Source: Deltaproteobacteria bacterium
Lineage (GTDB): Bacteria > Desulfobacterota > Desulfuromonadia > Geobacterales > DSM-12255
Reading direction: 5' to 3'
Length of the DNA stretch: 7,027 nt
Assembly (NCBI GenBank): GCA_017861215.1
Contig: JAGFXN010000130.1
Location: 1-7,027 of the forward strand
Shown: one piece after another, positions 1-4,950 of the stretch
Numbering within the stretch: position 1 is the first letter of the stretch
Layout of the letters: each line of letters starts with the position of its first letter
Made by a program: the position numbers and the translations under genes
Notes under the pieces: model-generated
Seen by the model: only the letters and a program-made list of their open reading frames with translations
Database searches by the model: none
What the model was told of the DNA's origin: nothing

Positions 1-81
1 CTGACCACGGCAGCGGCGATCACCATGTATCTGCTGTACCTGCCGACGGCCGAGGCAAAGAGGCCGCGGCAAGAGGAGTGA
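1..81 (+). CDS. C-terminal end of an unidentified, probably membrane, protein (partial)
   Basis: The first reading frame is open from base 1 to a TGA at 79-81, giving 26 residues. The segment begins with a hydrophobic stretch (LTTAAAITMYLLYL) and ends with a charged tail (EAKRPRQEE), the usual look of a last transmembrane helix followed by a cytoplasmic tail. An intrinsic terminator about 95 bp downstream fits this being the end of a transcription unit. The visible part is too short to assign a family, and it could also be the tail of a soluble protein. Confidence 0.55.
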   Translation: MTTAAAITMYLLYLPTAEAKRPRQEE

Positions 82-174
82 AACCGGTCCCTGCAATGTA
101 GATAATGGCCTGGTTCAGCGGTCAGCATGGACTGCAGAGGTACAGCAAAGGCGATCAAATGGCCGATTTTTATA

Positions 175-210
175 AAAAGCCCCCGGGTAATTCCAAGGGC
201 TTTTACTTTT
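175..210 (+). terminator. Intrinsic terminator after the 5' partial gene
   Basis: AAAAGCCC (175-182) is the perfect inverted complement of GGGCTTTT (197-204), with a 14-nt loop and a T-rich tail (TTTTACTTTT, 201-210). The A-rich left arm preceded by TTTTTAT means it could also work on the other strand. It lies downstream of the gene ending at 81, which it most likely terminates. Confidence 0.6.
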
Positions 211-377
211 GCAGGCACTACTGTCCGCGCTACGACCATAGGCTGGAACACCTTGGACGACCAAACGATCGGTACAATGCACAATGGGTTCAGTTGCTGT
301 GACTTTTACGAATGGCAATCCAGTGAACAACCGGATTTCAAATTACCCGAGTTTCACGCCGACACCATCAGCGCACG

Positions 378-404
378 AAAGGGCTTCCACTACGGAGGCC
401 CTTT
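378..404 (-). terminator. Hairpin terminator downstream of the thioredoxin-fold gene
   Basis: AAAGGGCTTCC (378-388) pairs with GGAGGCCCTTT (394-404) as an 11-bp stem containing one G-U pair and a 5-nt loop. It lies about 97 bp beyond the stop of the - strand gene ending at 501. On the - strand the stem is followed by only a short T tract, so it is a moderate rather than a strong intrinsic terminator. It could instead act on + strand read-through. Confidence 0.4.
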
Positions 405-408
405 GTCG

Positions 409-435
409 TTGATGACAATATGTTTCTGCTATACT
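409..435 (+). promoter_or_regulatory. Possible extended -10 promoter directed into the 3' end of the thioredoxin-fold gene
   Basis: TGCTATACT at 427-435 is an extended -10 element (TGn followed by TATACT). A weak -35-like TTGATG lies at 409-414, with a 15-bp spacer. No convincing + strand gene lies downstream before 1463, so any transcript would run antisense to the gene at 501-1019. It is a sequence match only and may be chance. Confidence 0.25.
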
Positions 436-500
436 TCGGGGATGGATACGAAGTTGAAAGCTGCCCTGATGGCAACAGGCAACACCATCGGGAAACCGCC

Positions 501-1019
501 TCATTCGGCCAGGAGCTTGCTGATCTGTTCCTCAAGCTGCTTCATGGTCACGGCGGAAGAGCCGTAGTACACACCGGCAACCGCCCCCTTCCTGCCTACC
601 AGCAGGGAATAGGGAACCGACAGCATCCCGAACTGGTCCACCGCAAACCGCTGCTCAAAGAGCGCCATGGGATAGGTAACGCCGTAGGTATTCATGTACT
701 CCTTCAGATCGTCGTTGTCCATGCCGAAGCCGCTGAACAGGCCAAGGACATGGAACCCCTGCCGGCCATAGCGCTCGGCCAGTTTGCCGATACTGGGGAT
801 GGCTTTTTTGCAGGCGCTGCAATAGTCTGTGGAGAAAACAAGCAACAGCACCCGGCCGCTGTAGTTCTGATTGGTCACCTGCTGGCCGCTGGGAGTTGTC
901 ACGCTAAAGGCTGGGAGCGGCTGGCCAACTTTCGGGAGCGCATGGGCAGTGACCGGACCCAGCAAGGTCGCTGCGACGACCAGCAGGGTGGCAAGTTTGC
1001 GCAGATATCGTTCAATCAT
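501..1019 (-). CDS. Exported TlpA/ResA-type thioredoxin-fold protein
   Basis: A 172-residue protein of the TlpA/ResA/AhpC-TSA-like thioredoxin superfamily, expected to do thiol-disulfide exchange outside the cytoplasm, for example reducing cysteines of haem-binding or other periplasmic proteins. The N-terminus is a signal peptide: basic IERYLRK, a hydrophobic core at about residues 10-22, and a likely cleavage after AHA (25-27). The mature part starts with the family's PAF/TTPSG strand region. The redox motif is C67-S-A-C70, and a cis-proline loop is at SVP (P136). The length is normal for a single-domain exported family member. The start is well supported by GAGGTGATC just upstream of the ATG, which is nearly the full anti-SD complement. 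The gene stands alone, with no cytochrome-maturation or partner gene beside it in the window, so the substrate is unknown. Confidence 0.88.
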   Translation of the reverse strand: MIERYLRKLATLLVVAATLLGPVTAHALPKVGQPLPAFSVTTPSGQQVTNQNYSGRVLLLVFSTDYCSACKKAIPSIGKLAERYGRQGFHVLGLFSGFGMDNDDLKEYMNTYGVTYPMALFEQRFAVDQFGMLSVPYSLLVGRKGAVAGVYYGSSAVTMKQLEEQISKLLAE

Positions 1020-1356
1020 GGATCACCTCGGAGCGCTTTCCTACTGCAGTGCTGCCAGTCAGGTTGTGGGGATTGCCTGGAGAGTCTGGTCCTGCACCTG
1101 GCCGGCCCTGACGTTACTCCCAAACATATCGTCCCCTTGTTTGCTTCTTTTCAAGTATGCCACATTTTGCGTTGCGGCGAAACCAGCAAGTTTGCTGCCC
1201 CTGAATTTACACCTTTACGGGCCGCCCTCCAAGCGACCGGCAGCAAATACCTGGCAGCCTTACGCTGCAGGAAGAACTGCGGCAATTGCACCATCGCTCT
1301 CATCTTCAATGTATCTATTCGTGTACTCAAATCGCTACCAGAAATTTTTTGCCCCC

Positions 1357-1384
1357 TTGAAAAGATAAAACTGCATGGTACAGT
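1357..1384 (+). promoter_or_regulatory. Possible sigma-70-type promoter of the OmpA-family gene
   Basis: TTGAAA (1357-1362) and TACAGT (1379-1384) are separated by 16 bp, about 80 bp upstream of the start codon. The A/T-rich AAATTTTTT just upstream could act as an UP element. The -10 match is only moderate (4 of 6), and other AT-rich hexamers nearby, such as TGTAAT at 1393-1398, are alternatives. Confidence 0.35.
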
Positions 1385-1407
1385 TAACTTAGTGTAATTT
1401 AACGTCG

Positions 1408-1432
1408 CTTTTCTCTGCTGCAAAGAGAAAGG
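1408..1432 (+). promoter_or_regulatory. Leader hairpin in the 5' UTR of the OmpA-family gene
   Basis: CTTTTCTCT (1408-1416) pairs with AGAGAAAGG (1424-1432) as a 9-bp stem with one G-U pair and a 7-nt loop. It ends 16 bases before the SD (GGAG, 1449-1452). It has no terminator T tract. It may stabilise the mRNA 5' end or modulate ribosome access. No function is proven by the sequence. Confidence 0.35.
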
Positions 1433-1462
1433 AACCCTAACCGGGAAAGGAGATACCTAGTC

Positions 1463-2020
1463 ATGAAACTGAAACATGTGCTGAGAATTGTCGGTTCGGC
1501 GGCAGCCGCCTGCTGCCTGGTCACACTGTACGGCTGTGCGGGGTACGAGGTGAACAAAAACAAGGACATGCCCTACTACTACATCCACAAGGAGCTGCCG
1601 ACAGCCGACCGGGCAGTGGAGTCCGCACGCCGTGCTGGCAAGAGCCAGCAATGCCCCAATGAGTTCAAGGCTGCGGAGGATTTAAAAGACAAGGCATACG
1701 CTACCTATAAGGCTTGTTTTACCAAGGAGGCAATCGCCATGGCAAATGACGCCACTGCCAAGGCCAATGCCCTCTGTCCTCCTCAGGCCTTCGCAGAGGA
1801 GCCTCTGCCGCCGATCGTTGCCGCCGAACCGACCCCGGATATCTTCAAGTACTGCATCACGTTGCACACTGAGTTCGATGTGAACAAGACCGAGATCAGG
1901 CCGCAGTATCGTGACGAGATTGCCAAGGTCGGCGACTTCATGAAGCAGTATCCCACAACGACGGCAGTCATCGAAGGCACAACAGTGACCTGTCATTTCA
2001 CCGCGCCGAAAGCGTGGTGA
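1463..2020 (+). CDS. OmpA-family lipoprotein, N-terminal piece (signal, helical domain, broken OmpA domain 1)
   Basis: This open frame codes for 185 residues. The N-terminus is a lipoprotein signal (KLK, hydrophobic core, box LYGC with lipidated Cys25; Tyr at -2 is unusual but tolerable). Residues about 30-107 form an Ala/Lys-rich helical region with paired cysteines (SQQCPNEF, YKACFTKE, NALCPP), resembling the DUF4398-like region of Geobacter OmpA lipoproteins. A short Pro-rich linker follows. OmpA domain 1 begins near Tyr130-Cys131, with the strand TEFDVNKTEI and the helix QYRDEIAKVGDFMKQ, and runs as expected to IEG (172). The remaining 13 residues are out of frame and end at TGA 2018-2020. 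The start has an SD (GGAG, 1449-1452) 10 bases upstream. A product of this frame would be exported and lipidated but would lack a complete peptidoglycan-binding fold. Confidence 0.7.
   Translation: MKLKHVLRIVGSAAAACCLVTLYGCAGYEVNKNKDMPYYYIHKELPTADRAVESARRAGKSQQCPNEFKAAEDLKDKAYATYKACFTKEAIAMANDATAKANALCPPQAFAEEPLPPIVAAEPTPDIFKYCITLHTEFDVNKTEIRPQYRDEIAKVGDFMKQYPTTTAVIEGTTVTCHFTAPKAW
1892..1978 (+). repeat. Copy 1 of the internally duplicated OmpA segment
   Basis: This 87-bp segment codes from Glu-Ile-Arg-Pro-Gln to Ile-Glu-Gly of OmpA domain 1. It matches 2236-2322 in 73 of 87 bases (84%), mostly with third-position differences, including exact runs CCGCAGTATCG and TTCATGAAGCAG. It ends exactly where the reading frame is lost. 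Confidence 0.8.
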
Positions 2021-2544
2021 AATATCTGGTCGACACCTTCGGCATCGCCCCCGCCCGCCTGAAAGCCGTAGGCTACGGTGACTCGAGGCCGGTGGCATCC
2101 AACTCGACCGATGCAGGCAAGCAGGCGAACCGCCGCATCGAGGCGATCATCGACTGCGCTTTCGACGTGCAGAAAGTGCCCCCTCCCGACCGGCTCTGTG
2201 TGGGTCTCAACATGGAATTCGACTCCGGCAAGGCCGATATCAAGCCGCAGTATCGCGATGAAATTGCCAAGGTGGGAGAGTTCATGAAGCAGAATCCAAC
2301 AACGACGGCCCTTATCGAAGGGCATACGGACAATGTGGGAGGATTCGATGCTAACATGAAGCTGTCCCAGCAGCGTGCTGAGAATGTTGTCGACTACCTG
2401 GTGAAGAACTTCGGCATTGACAAGTCCCGCCTGGAAGCCAAGGGGTTCGGCTACACCCGGCGAATCGCCTACAACAGCACTCCCGAGGGGAGGCAGAAAA
2501 ACCGCAGGATCAATGCCATCATCGACTGCATCATCAAGAAATGA
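2014..2544 (+). CDS. OmpA-family lipoprotein, C-terminal piece (end of OmpA domain 1 plus intact OmpA domain 2)
   Basis: The frame is open from 1915. The first plausible starts are GTG at 2014 and GTG at 2017, and the second overlaps the upstream stop as GTGA. It encodes the rest of OmpA domain 1 (KYLVDTFGIAPARLKAVGYG ... NRRIEAIIDC) and then a complete second OmpA C-like domain: strand LNMEFDSGKADI, helix QYRDEIAKVGEFMKQ, IEGHTDNVGG (His-Thr-Asp codons 2323-2331), the peptidoglycan-binding motif NMKLSQQRAENV, and the C-terminal NRRINAIIDC. Asp of HTD and Arg of LSQQR correspond to the diaminopimelate-binding residues known in OmpA. There is no signal peptide and no convincing SD. If made on its own the protein would stay in the cytoplasm, so I think this is the downstream part of a broken gene rather than an independent one. 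Confidence 0.65.
   Translation: MVKYLVDTFGIAPARLKAVGYGDSRPVASNSTDAGKQANRRIEAIIDCAFDVQKVPPPDRLCVGLNMEFDSGKADIKPQYRDEIAKVGEFMKQNPTTTALIEGHTDNVGGFDANMKLSQQRAENVVDYLVKNFGIDKSRLEAKGFGYTRRIAYNSTPEGRQKNRRINAIIDCIIKK
2236..2322 (+). repeat. Copy 2 of the internally duplicated OmpA segment
   Basis: This is the partner of 1892-1978, in OmpA domain 2. The sequence continues after it with the intact HTD loop that copy 1 has lost. The near-identity at DNA level indicates domain duplication within the gene, or homogenisation by gene conversion. Confidence 0.8.
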
Positions 2545-2551
2545 TGCATAA

Positions 2552-2595
2552 AAAAGACCTGAGGGTGCAATGTGAGCACGCCCCTCAGGTCTTTT
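2552..2595. terminator. Strong bidirectional terminator between the convergent ompA-type and pgeF genes
   Basis: AAAAGACCTGAGGG (2552-2565) and CCCTCAGGTCTTTT (2582-2595) form a perfect 14-bp stem with a 16-nt loop. The + strand side ends in TTTT, eight bases after the OmpA-family stop codon the hairpin begins, and the - strand side ends in a run of six T. It is therefore well placed to stop both the OmpA-family transcript and the rluD-pgeF transcript, whose last stop codon lies at 2690-2692. Confidence 0.85.
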
Positions 2596-2689
2596 CCCCC
2601 TGAAACGGCCAGAACAGCAGGGAATGATGCGGACTGACAGTGGTGAGGCAGGGTTCAGTCGGCAGCAGGCGGTGCGCCCGCATTCATCT

Positions 2690-3499
2690 TCAGCCAGCCA
2701 GCGGCTTGAGCATGATAAACCCTGCCTGCCTGCCGGTCTCCCCGCCATCACGACGATACGAGAAAAACCAGTCATGCTGGCAGCTGACGCATTGTCCGGC
2801 TGTTTCGATATGTGCCCCGGACAGGCCGGCAGCCAGCAGTTGCTCCCTGTTTGCGGCAGCAAGGTCGAGTCGCCATTTGCCGCGTCCCGCTACTGCAGCA
2901 ACTTTTGACCAATCTATGCCGCTGGAGTTGAACGCCTGCTTGACCGGCTCATCCACTTCATAGCAGCAAGGACCGATAGCCGGCCCGAAAGCGGCAAGGA
3001 TATCGCTCCTGTTCGAGTCGAATAGGGTCACCAGGGATTCGACTCCTTTGGCGGCAATATTGCCGGCTGTGCCCTTCCAGCCAGCATGAAGCGCCGCGAT
3101 AACCCGCCTGACCGGATCCAGCAGCAGGATCGGCAGGCAGTCGGCAACGCCGACCGCGATCATGACTTGCGGCTGGTTGGTGATAATGCCGTCGCAGCCG
3201 AGCTTCTGAAAGTGAGCAAAATCAGGGTTGGGTTCATCTATGACCAGAATATCGGTGCCGTGGCACTGATTCACCATGACGAATTTATCAACCCTGCCGC
3301 CGAAAGTTCTCGCCAGAAGGCTGCGATTCCCCTGCACATTATGCGGCGGGTCAAAAGTATTGGCTCCCAGGTTCAGAGAGTTGTAGGGAGCCCTGGAAAC
3401 GCCCTCATGCCGGGTAGTGAACCCCTGCACCGAGACATTGGGCGCCCCCAGCAGGCCAGGTGCAAGATAGTGAATATTGGCGCTTCTCGTAATCTCCAT
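2690..3499 (-). CDS. pgeF: PgeF/YfiH-type laccase-domain protein (peptidoglycan editing factor, multi-copper polyphenol oxidase family)
   Basis: A 269-residue cytosolic protein of the YfiH/DUF152 family. Members are described as purine nucleoside phosphorylases/adenosine deaminases (human LACC1 relatives), and in E. coli PgeF limits misincorporation of the wrong amino acid into peptidoglycan precursors. Family signatures are all present: FTTRHEGVS (27-35), SLNLG (41-45), VNQCHGTD with His80, VADCLPILL with Cys121, ALHAGWKGT with His138, and GPAIGPCCYEVD (172-183). His80, Cys121 and His138 are the expected zinc ligands. It ends with the usual FFSYRRDG...GR segment, and its length is normal. 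The ATG lies 16 bases after the rluD stop. The upstream AAAGGA, overlapping that stop region, is a plausible though rather distant SD. Spacing implies co-transcription with rluD, a pairing also found in E. coli. Confidence 0.93.
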   Translation of the reverse strand: MEITRSANIHYLAPGLLGAPNVSVQGFTTRHEGVSRAPYNSLNLGANTFDPPHNVQGNRSLLARTFGGRVDKFVMVNQCHGTDILVIDEPNPDFAHFQKLGCDGIITNQPQVMIAVGVADCLPILLLDPVRRVIAALHAGWKGTAGNIAAKGVESLVTLFDSNRSDILAAFGPAIGPCCYEVDEPVKQAFNSSGIDWSKVAAVAGRGKWRLDLAAANREQLLAAGLSGAHIETAGQCVSCQHDWFFSYRRDGGETGRQAGFIMLKPLAG

Positions 3500-3515
3500 A
3501 AATGGTCATTCCTTT

Positions 3516-4490
3516 TCAGGAGCCTGTCGGACTCGGGTCAGCTCCCAGATAGTCCAGAATACGCTGCATATCCTCCGGCAGCTCCGTAGTAAACTCCATA
3601 TATTCGCCCTTGCAGGGATGGATGAAGCCAAGCGTCTTTGCATGCAGCGCCTGCCGCCCCAGCGCCTTTACCAGAGCTTTCAGCTGTGGATCCTTGACAT
3701 TGCCCAGACGGGCATCGCCGCCATAGACCGCATCCCCCAGCAGCGGATACCCCGATTCCGAGAGATGTACCCTGATCTGGTGGGTCCGGCCGGTTTCAAG
3801 TTTAAGCTTGAGCAGCGTTACTTCCGGATAGCGGGCAATAACCTGCCAGTGGGTTATGGCGTTCCTGCCATGTCGGGCGCTCCCCGACATCCGCTTCCTG
3901 TCAACAGGATGGCGGCCGATAATACCCTCCACCCGACCCTTGTCACTGCGGGGAGAGCCGAATACCAGCGCGTGATACACCCGCTTGACGGTATGCTCCC
4001 GGAACTGGCGGGCAAGGCCTTCGTGTGCCGCATCATTTTTCGCAACGACAAGAATACCGGAGGTGTCCTTGTCTATCCTGTGGACAATCCCCGGCCTAAC
4101 CTCCCCGCCGATCCCCGAGAGGTCTGTGCAGTGCCCCAGCAAAGCGTTGACAAGCGTGCCGCTGTTGACACCGGCACCGGGATGAACAGTCATCCCGACC
4201 ACCTTGTTGATGACAATAACGTCGGCATCTTCGTACAGGATTTCCAGAGGGATATTTTCTGCTGCAGCCGCCGCCGGCTGAGGCAGCGGTATGGTTACCG
4301 CTATCTCCTCTCCGGGGGTGAGCTTGTGCGACGCTTTGCACTCTTTCCCGTCCAGCAGCACCATCCCCTGCTCGATAAGCCGCTGCACGGCCGATCGGGT
4401 CAACTCCGGAACAGCTGCGGCGATATAGGCATCAAGCCTCTGGCCGGCACTGTTATCAGCTACTCGTAGTATGTCGCTCATTTCACTCAT
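3516..4490 (-). CDS. rluD: RluD-type 23S rRNA pseudouridine synthase
   Basis: A cytoplasmic RluA/RluC/RluD-family enzyme that isomerises uridines to pseudouridine in RNA. It is most like RluD, which modifies helix 69 of 23S rRNA. Counting from ATG at 4490 (324 residues), an S4 RNA-binding domain occupies about 6-65 (AGQRLDAYIA, SAVQRLIEQGMV). The catalytic domain follows, with NKVVGMTVHPGAG (95-107), the signature VHRIDKDTSG with catalytic Asp140, LETGRTHQIRVHL (231-243) and PLLGDAVYGG (249-258). The frame stays open upstream to 4559, but that stretch is a terminator hairpin and lacks an SD, so I reject the longer N-terminus. ATG 4490 and ATG 4481 are both possible; ATG 4481 would fit a leaderless transcript. 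Assignment to RluD rather than another family member rests on overall likeness and on pgeF next door. Confidence 0.9.
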   Translation of the reverse strand: MSEMSDILRVADNSAGQRLDAYIAAAVPELTRSAVQRLIEQGMVLLDGKECKASHKLTPGEEIAVTIPLPQPAAAAAENIPLEILYEDADVIVINKVVGMTVHPGAGVNSGTLVNALLGHCTDLSGIGGEVRPGIVHRIDKDTSGILVVAKNDAAHEGLARQFREHTVKRVYHALVFGSPRSDKGRVEGIIGRHPVDRKRMSGSARHGRNAITHWQVIARYPEVTLLKLKLETGRTHQIRVHLSESGYPLLGDAVYGGDARLGNVKDPQLKALVKALGRQALHAKTLGFIHPCKGEYMEFTTELPEDMQRILDYLGADPSPTGS

Positions 4491-4518
4491 TATAAAAAGC
4501 AAAGGCACGGTTGGTCGA
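4489..4518 (-). promoter_or_regulatory. Possible rluD promoter giving a leaderless transcript
   Basis: On the - strand TCGACC (4518-4513) is followed after 18 bp by a perfect TATAAT (4494-4489). Seven bases after the -10 box comes the A of ATG at 4481, the normal position for a transcription start. A transcript from here would have almost no 5' UTR. The element overlaps the terminator hairpin and its T tract, so part of the match may come from the T/A-rich tail. Confidence 0.4.
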
Positions 4519-4535
4519 TAACCGCGCCCCTGCTT
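4492..4535 (-). terminator. Intrinsic terminator between the 86-residue protein gene and rluD
   Basis: On the - strand a 16-bp stem (left arm 4535-4520, right arm 4512-4497, three G-U pairs, 7-nt loop) is followed by TTTTT and TATAATG. It begins about 25 bases after the stop codon of the small gene upstream and ends right at the rluD start codon. It should cut the small gene's transcript off from rluD, at least in part. Confidence 0.75.
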
Positions 4536-4559
4536 CACCCTTTCAATGTATGCCGGCAA

Positions 4560-4820
4560 TCACCAGATGGTGGATTCGATCTTTCCGGCTCTCTTCACCA
4601 GGACATCGACTATCGCCAGATCGTAGAAATGCCCGGGAATCTGCGGGGCAACCCGGGAATTGTAATGCTGCCGCCCCTCTTCCAGTTCTTCAGTCAGTAG
4701 ATCAAACAGATTGTCATTCTTTATCCCGGCCTCTACCTTCTCCCGGTTGTAGATTGCCACATCGGAGAGAATGGCACGTGCCAGCCTCTTGGCCTGTTCC
4801 GGATTTTCGATGAGATTCAT
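4560..4820 (-). CDS. Small conserved-looking acidic protein of unknown function (86 residues)
   Basis: I cannot assign a named family. The protein is predicted cytosolic, with no signal peptide or membrane segment. It begins MNLIENPEQAKRLARAILSD, looks helical through residues 5-53 with many acidic residues (LFDLLTEELEEGR, 38-50), and ends with RVAPQIPGHFYDLAIVDVLV before a basic tail. From memory, similar short proteins occur beside rluD or HtrA genes in Geobacter-type genomes, but I could not check this. The start is chosen at ATG 4820 because AGGGG sits five bases upstream. The frame is open to 4907, but only a TTG start and an in-frame ATG at 4874 without a good SD are available there. 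A perfect TATAAT about 105 bp upstream and a terminator just downstream suggest it can be expressed as a short single-gene transcript. Confidence 0.72.
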   Translation of the reverse strand: MNLIENPEQAKRLARAILSDVAIYNREKVEAGIKNDNLFDLLTEELEEGRQHYNSRVAPQIPGHFYDLAIVDVLVKRAGKIESTIW

Positions 4821-4950
4821 GATGTCCCCTAAAACGGCTTTCCTTGAAAGTCCACCTGACGGCACCCGGTTCATGAGCAAGTACCTCTGCAGTCGACCTT
4901 TTTGCAAACCATAGCGTCGTTATTGATTATACTGGAAATTTCATCCGTTG
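4821..4950 (-). other. 130-bp intergenic leader of the 86-residue protein gene
   Basis: On the - strand this begins just after the protease stop codon. No terminator follows the protease gene, so read-through is possible. The leader downstream of the putative -10 box is about 100 nt and contains a small perfect hairpin (CTTTC-AAG-GAAAG). No known riboswitch core is apparent to me. Confidence 0.4.
4926..4931 (-). promoter_or_regulatory. Possible -10 element for the 86-residue protein gene
   Basis: TATAAT (- strand, 4931-4926) matches the sigma-70 -10 consensus perfectly, in an AT-rich stretch just downstream of the protease stop. The -35 region at the proper distance is poor: GTAGCA, or TAGCAA one base later, matches three of six positions. 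The call is therefore weak. Confidence 0.35.

Larger units (their letters stand above)
82..500. other. 419-bp intergenic stretch without a recognisable gene
   Basis: This stretch lies between the tail of the first + strand gene and the 3' end of the convergent thioredoxin-fold gene. It contains two hairpin terminators (about 175-210 and 378-404) and a possible extended -10 promoter (427-435). The open frames crossing it have no ribosome-binding site and no recognisable protein character. I see no tRNA fold or riboswitch core. The middle part (about 205-375) has nothing I can name. Confidence 0.5.
1020..1462. other. 443-bp divergent intergenic region
   Basis: This region separates the - strand thioredoxin-fold gene from the + strand OmpA-family gene. 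The right part carries a possible promoter (1357-1384), a leader hairpin (1408-1432) and the ribosome-binding site of the OmpA gene. The left part holds the SD of the thioredoxin-fold gene, but I see no clear promoter for it. Open frames crossing the region on both strands lack ribosome-binding sites and familiar motifs, and I regard them as non-coding. It is long for a simple divergent promoter region, and nothing else in it is recognisable. Confidence 0.45.
1463..2544 (+). pseudogene. Two-domain OmpA-family lipoprotein gene, interrupted by a frameshifting deletion
   Basis: The whole locus reads as one OmpA-family outer-membrane lipoprotein, with an N-terminal helical domain and two tandem peptidoglycan-binding OmpA C-like domains, but the reading frame changes inside the first OmpA domain. 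Up to Gly172 (codon 1976-1978) the protein follows its sister domain. The loop that should hold His-Thr-Asp and about seven further residues is then missing. The frame that resumes at 1981 (NSDLSFHRAESVV) matches the conserved Nx2LSx2RAx2V motif perfectly. Comparison with the second domain gives a missing length of about 28 bases, which changes the frame. The repeat offset agrees: 344 bp as observed, and 372 bp (124 codons) if 28 bases are restored. The two open pieces are listed separately. It may be a decaying gene, a strain-specific mutation or an assembly error. Confidence 0.7.

Noticed and set aside
205..375. Possible decayed gene (fragments such as VTFTNGNPVNN on the + strand)
   Set aside because: The fragments look faintly protein-like, but are short, scattered over frames and match no family I can name, so I leave the stretch as non-coding.
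1251..1268. Sigma-54 promoter-like TGGCAG...CTGCA upstream of the OmpA-family gene
   Set aside because: The GG-to-GC spacing is wrong for a -24/-12 promoter; the match is only superficial.
420..1397. Long + strand open frame covering the thioredoxin-fold gene
   Set aside because: It is antisense to the well-supported - strand gene at 501-1019, has no ribosome-binding site and shows no familiar protein features.
1970..1990. Programmed ribosomal frameshift in the OmpA-family gene
   Set aside because: There is no slippery heptamer or stimulatory structure at the break, and a frameshift alone would not replace the missing HTD loop.
1993..2862. - strand open frame across the OmpA-family locus and the terminator
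   Set aside because: It crosses the strong bidirectional terminator and the 3' end of pgeF in another frame and resembles no known protein.
3477..4469. Long + strand open frame opposite rluD
   Set aside because: It is a shadow of the RluD coding sequence, which has full catalytic and S4 motifs on the other strand.
4491..4559. N-terminal extension of RluD from a TTG codon at 4559
   Set aside because: The extra 23 codons coincide with a terminator hairpin, the TTG has no SD, and family members begin close to the S4 domain.
4821..4907. N-terminal extension of the 86-residue protein from TTG at 4907
   Set aside because: The start at 4820 has a clear AGGGG SD, while the upstream TTG and the ATG at 4874 do not.
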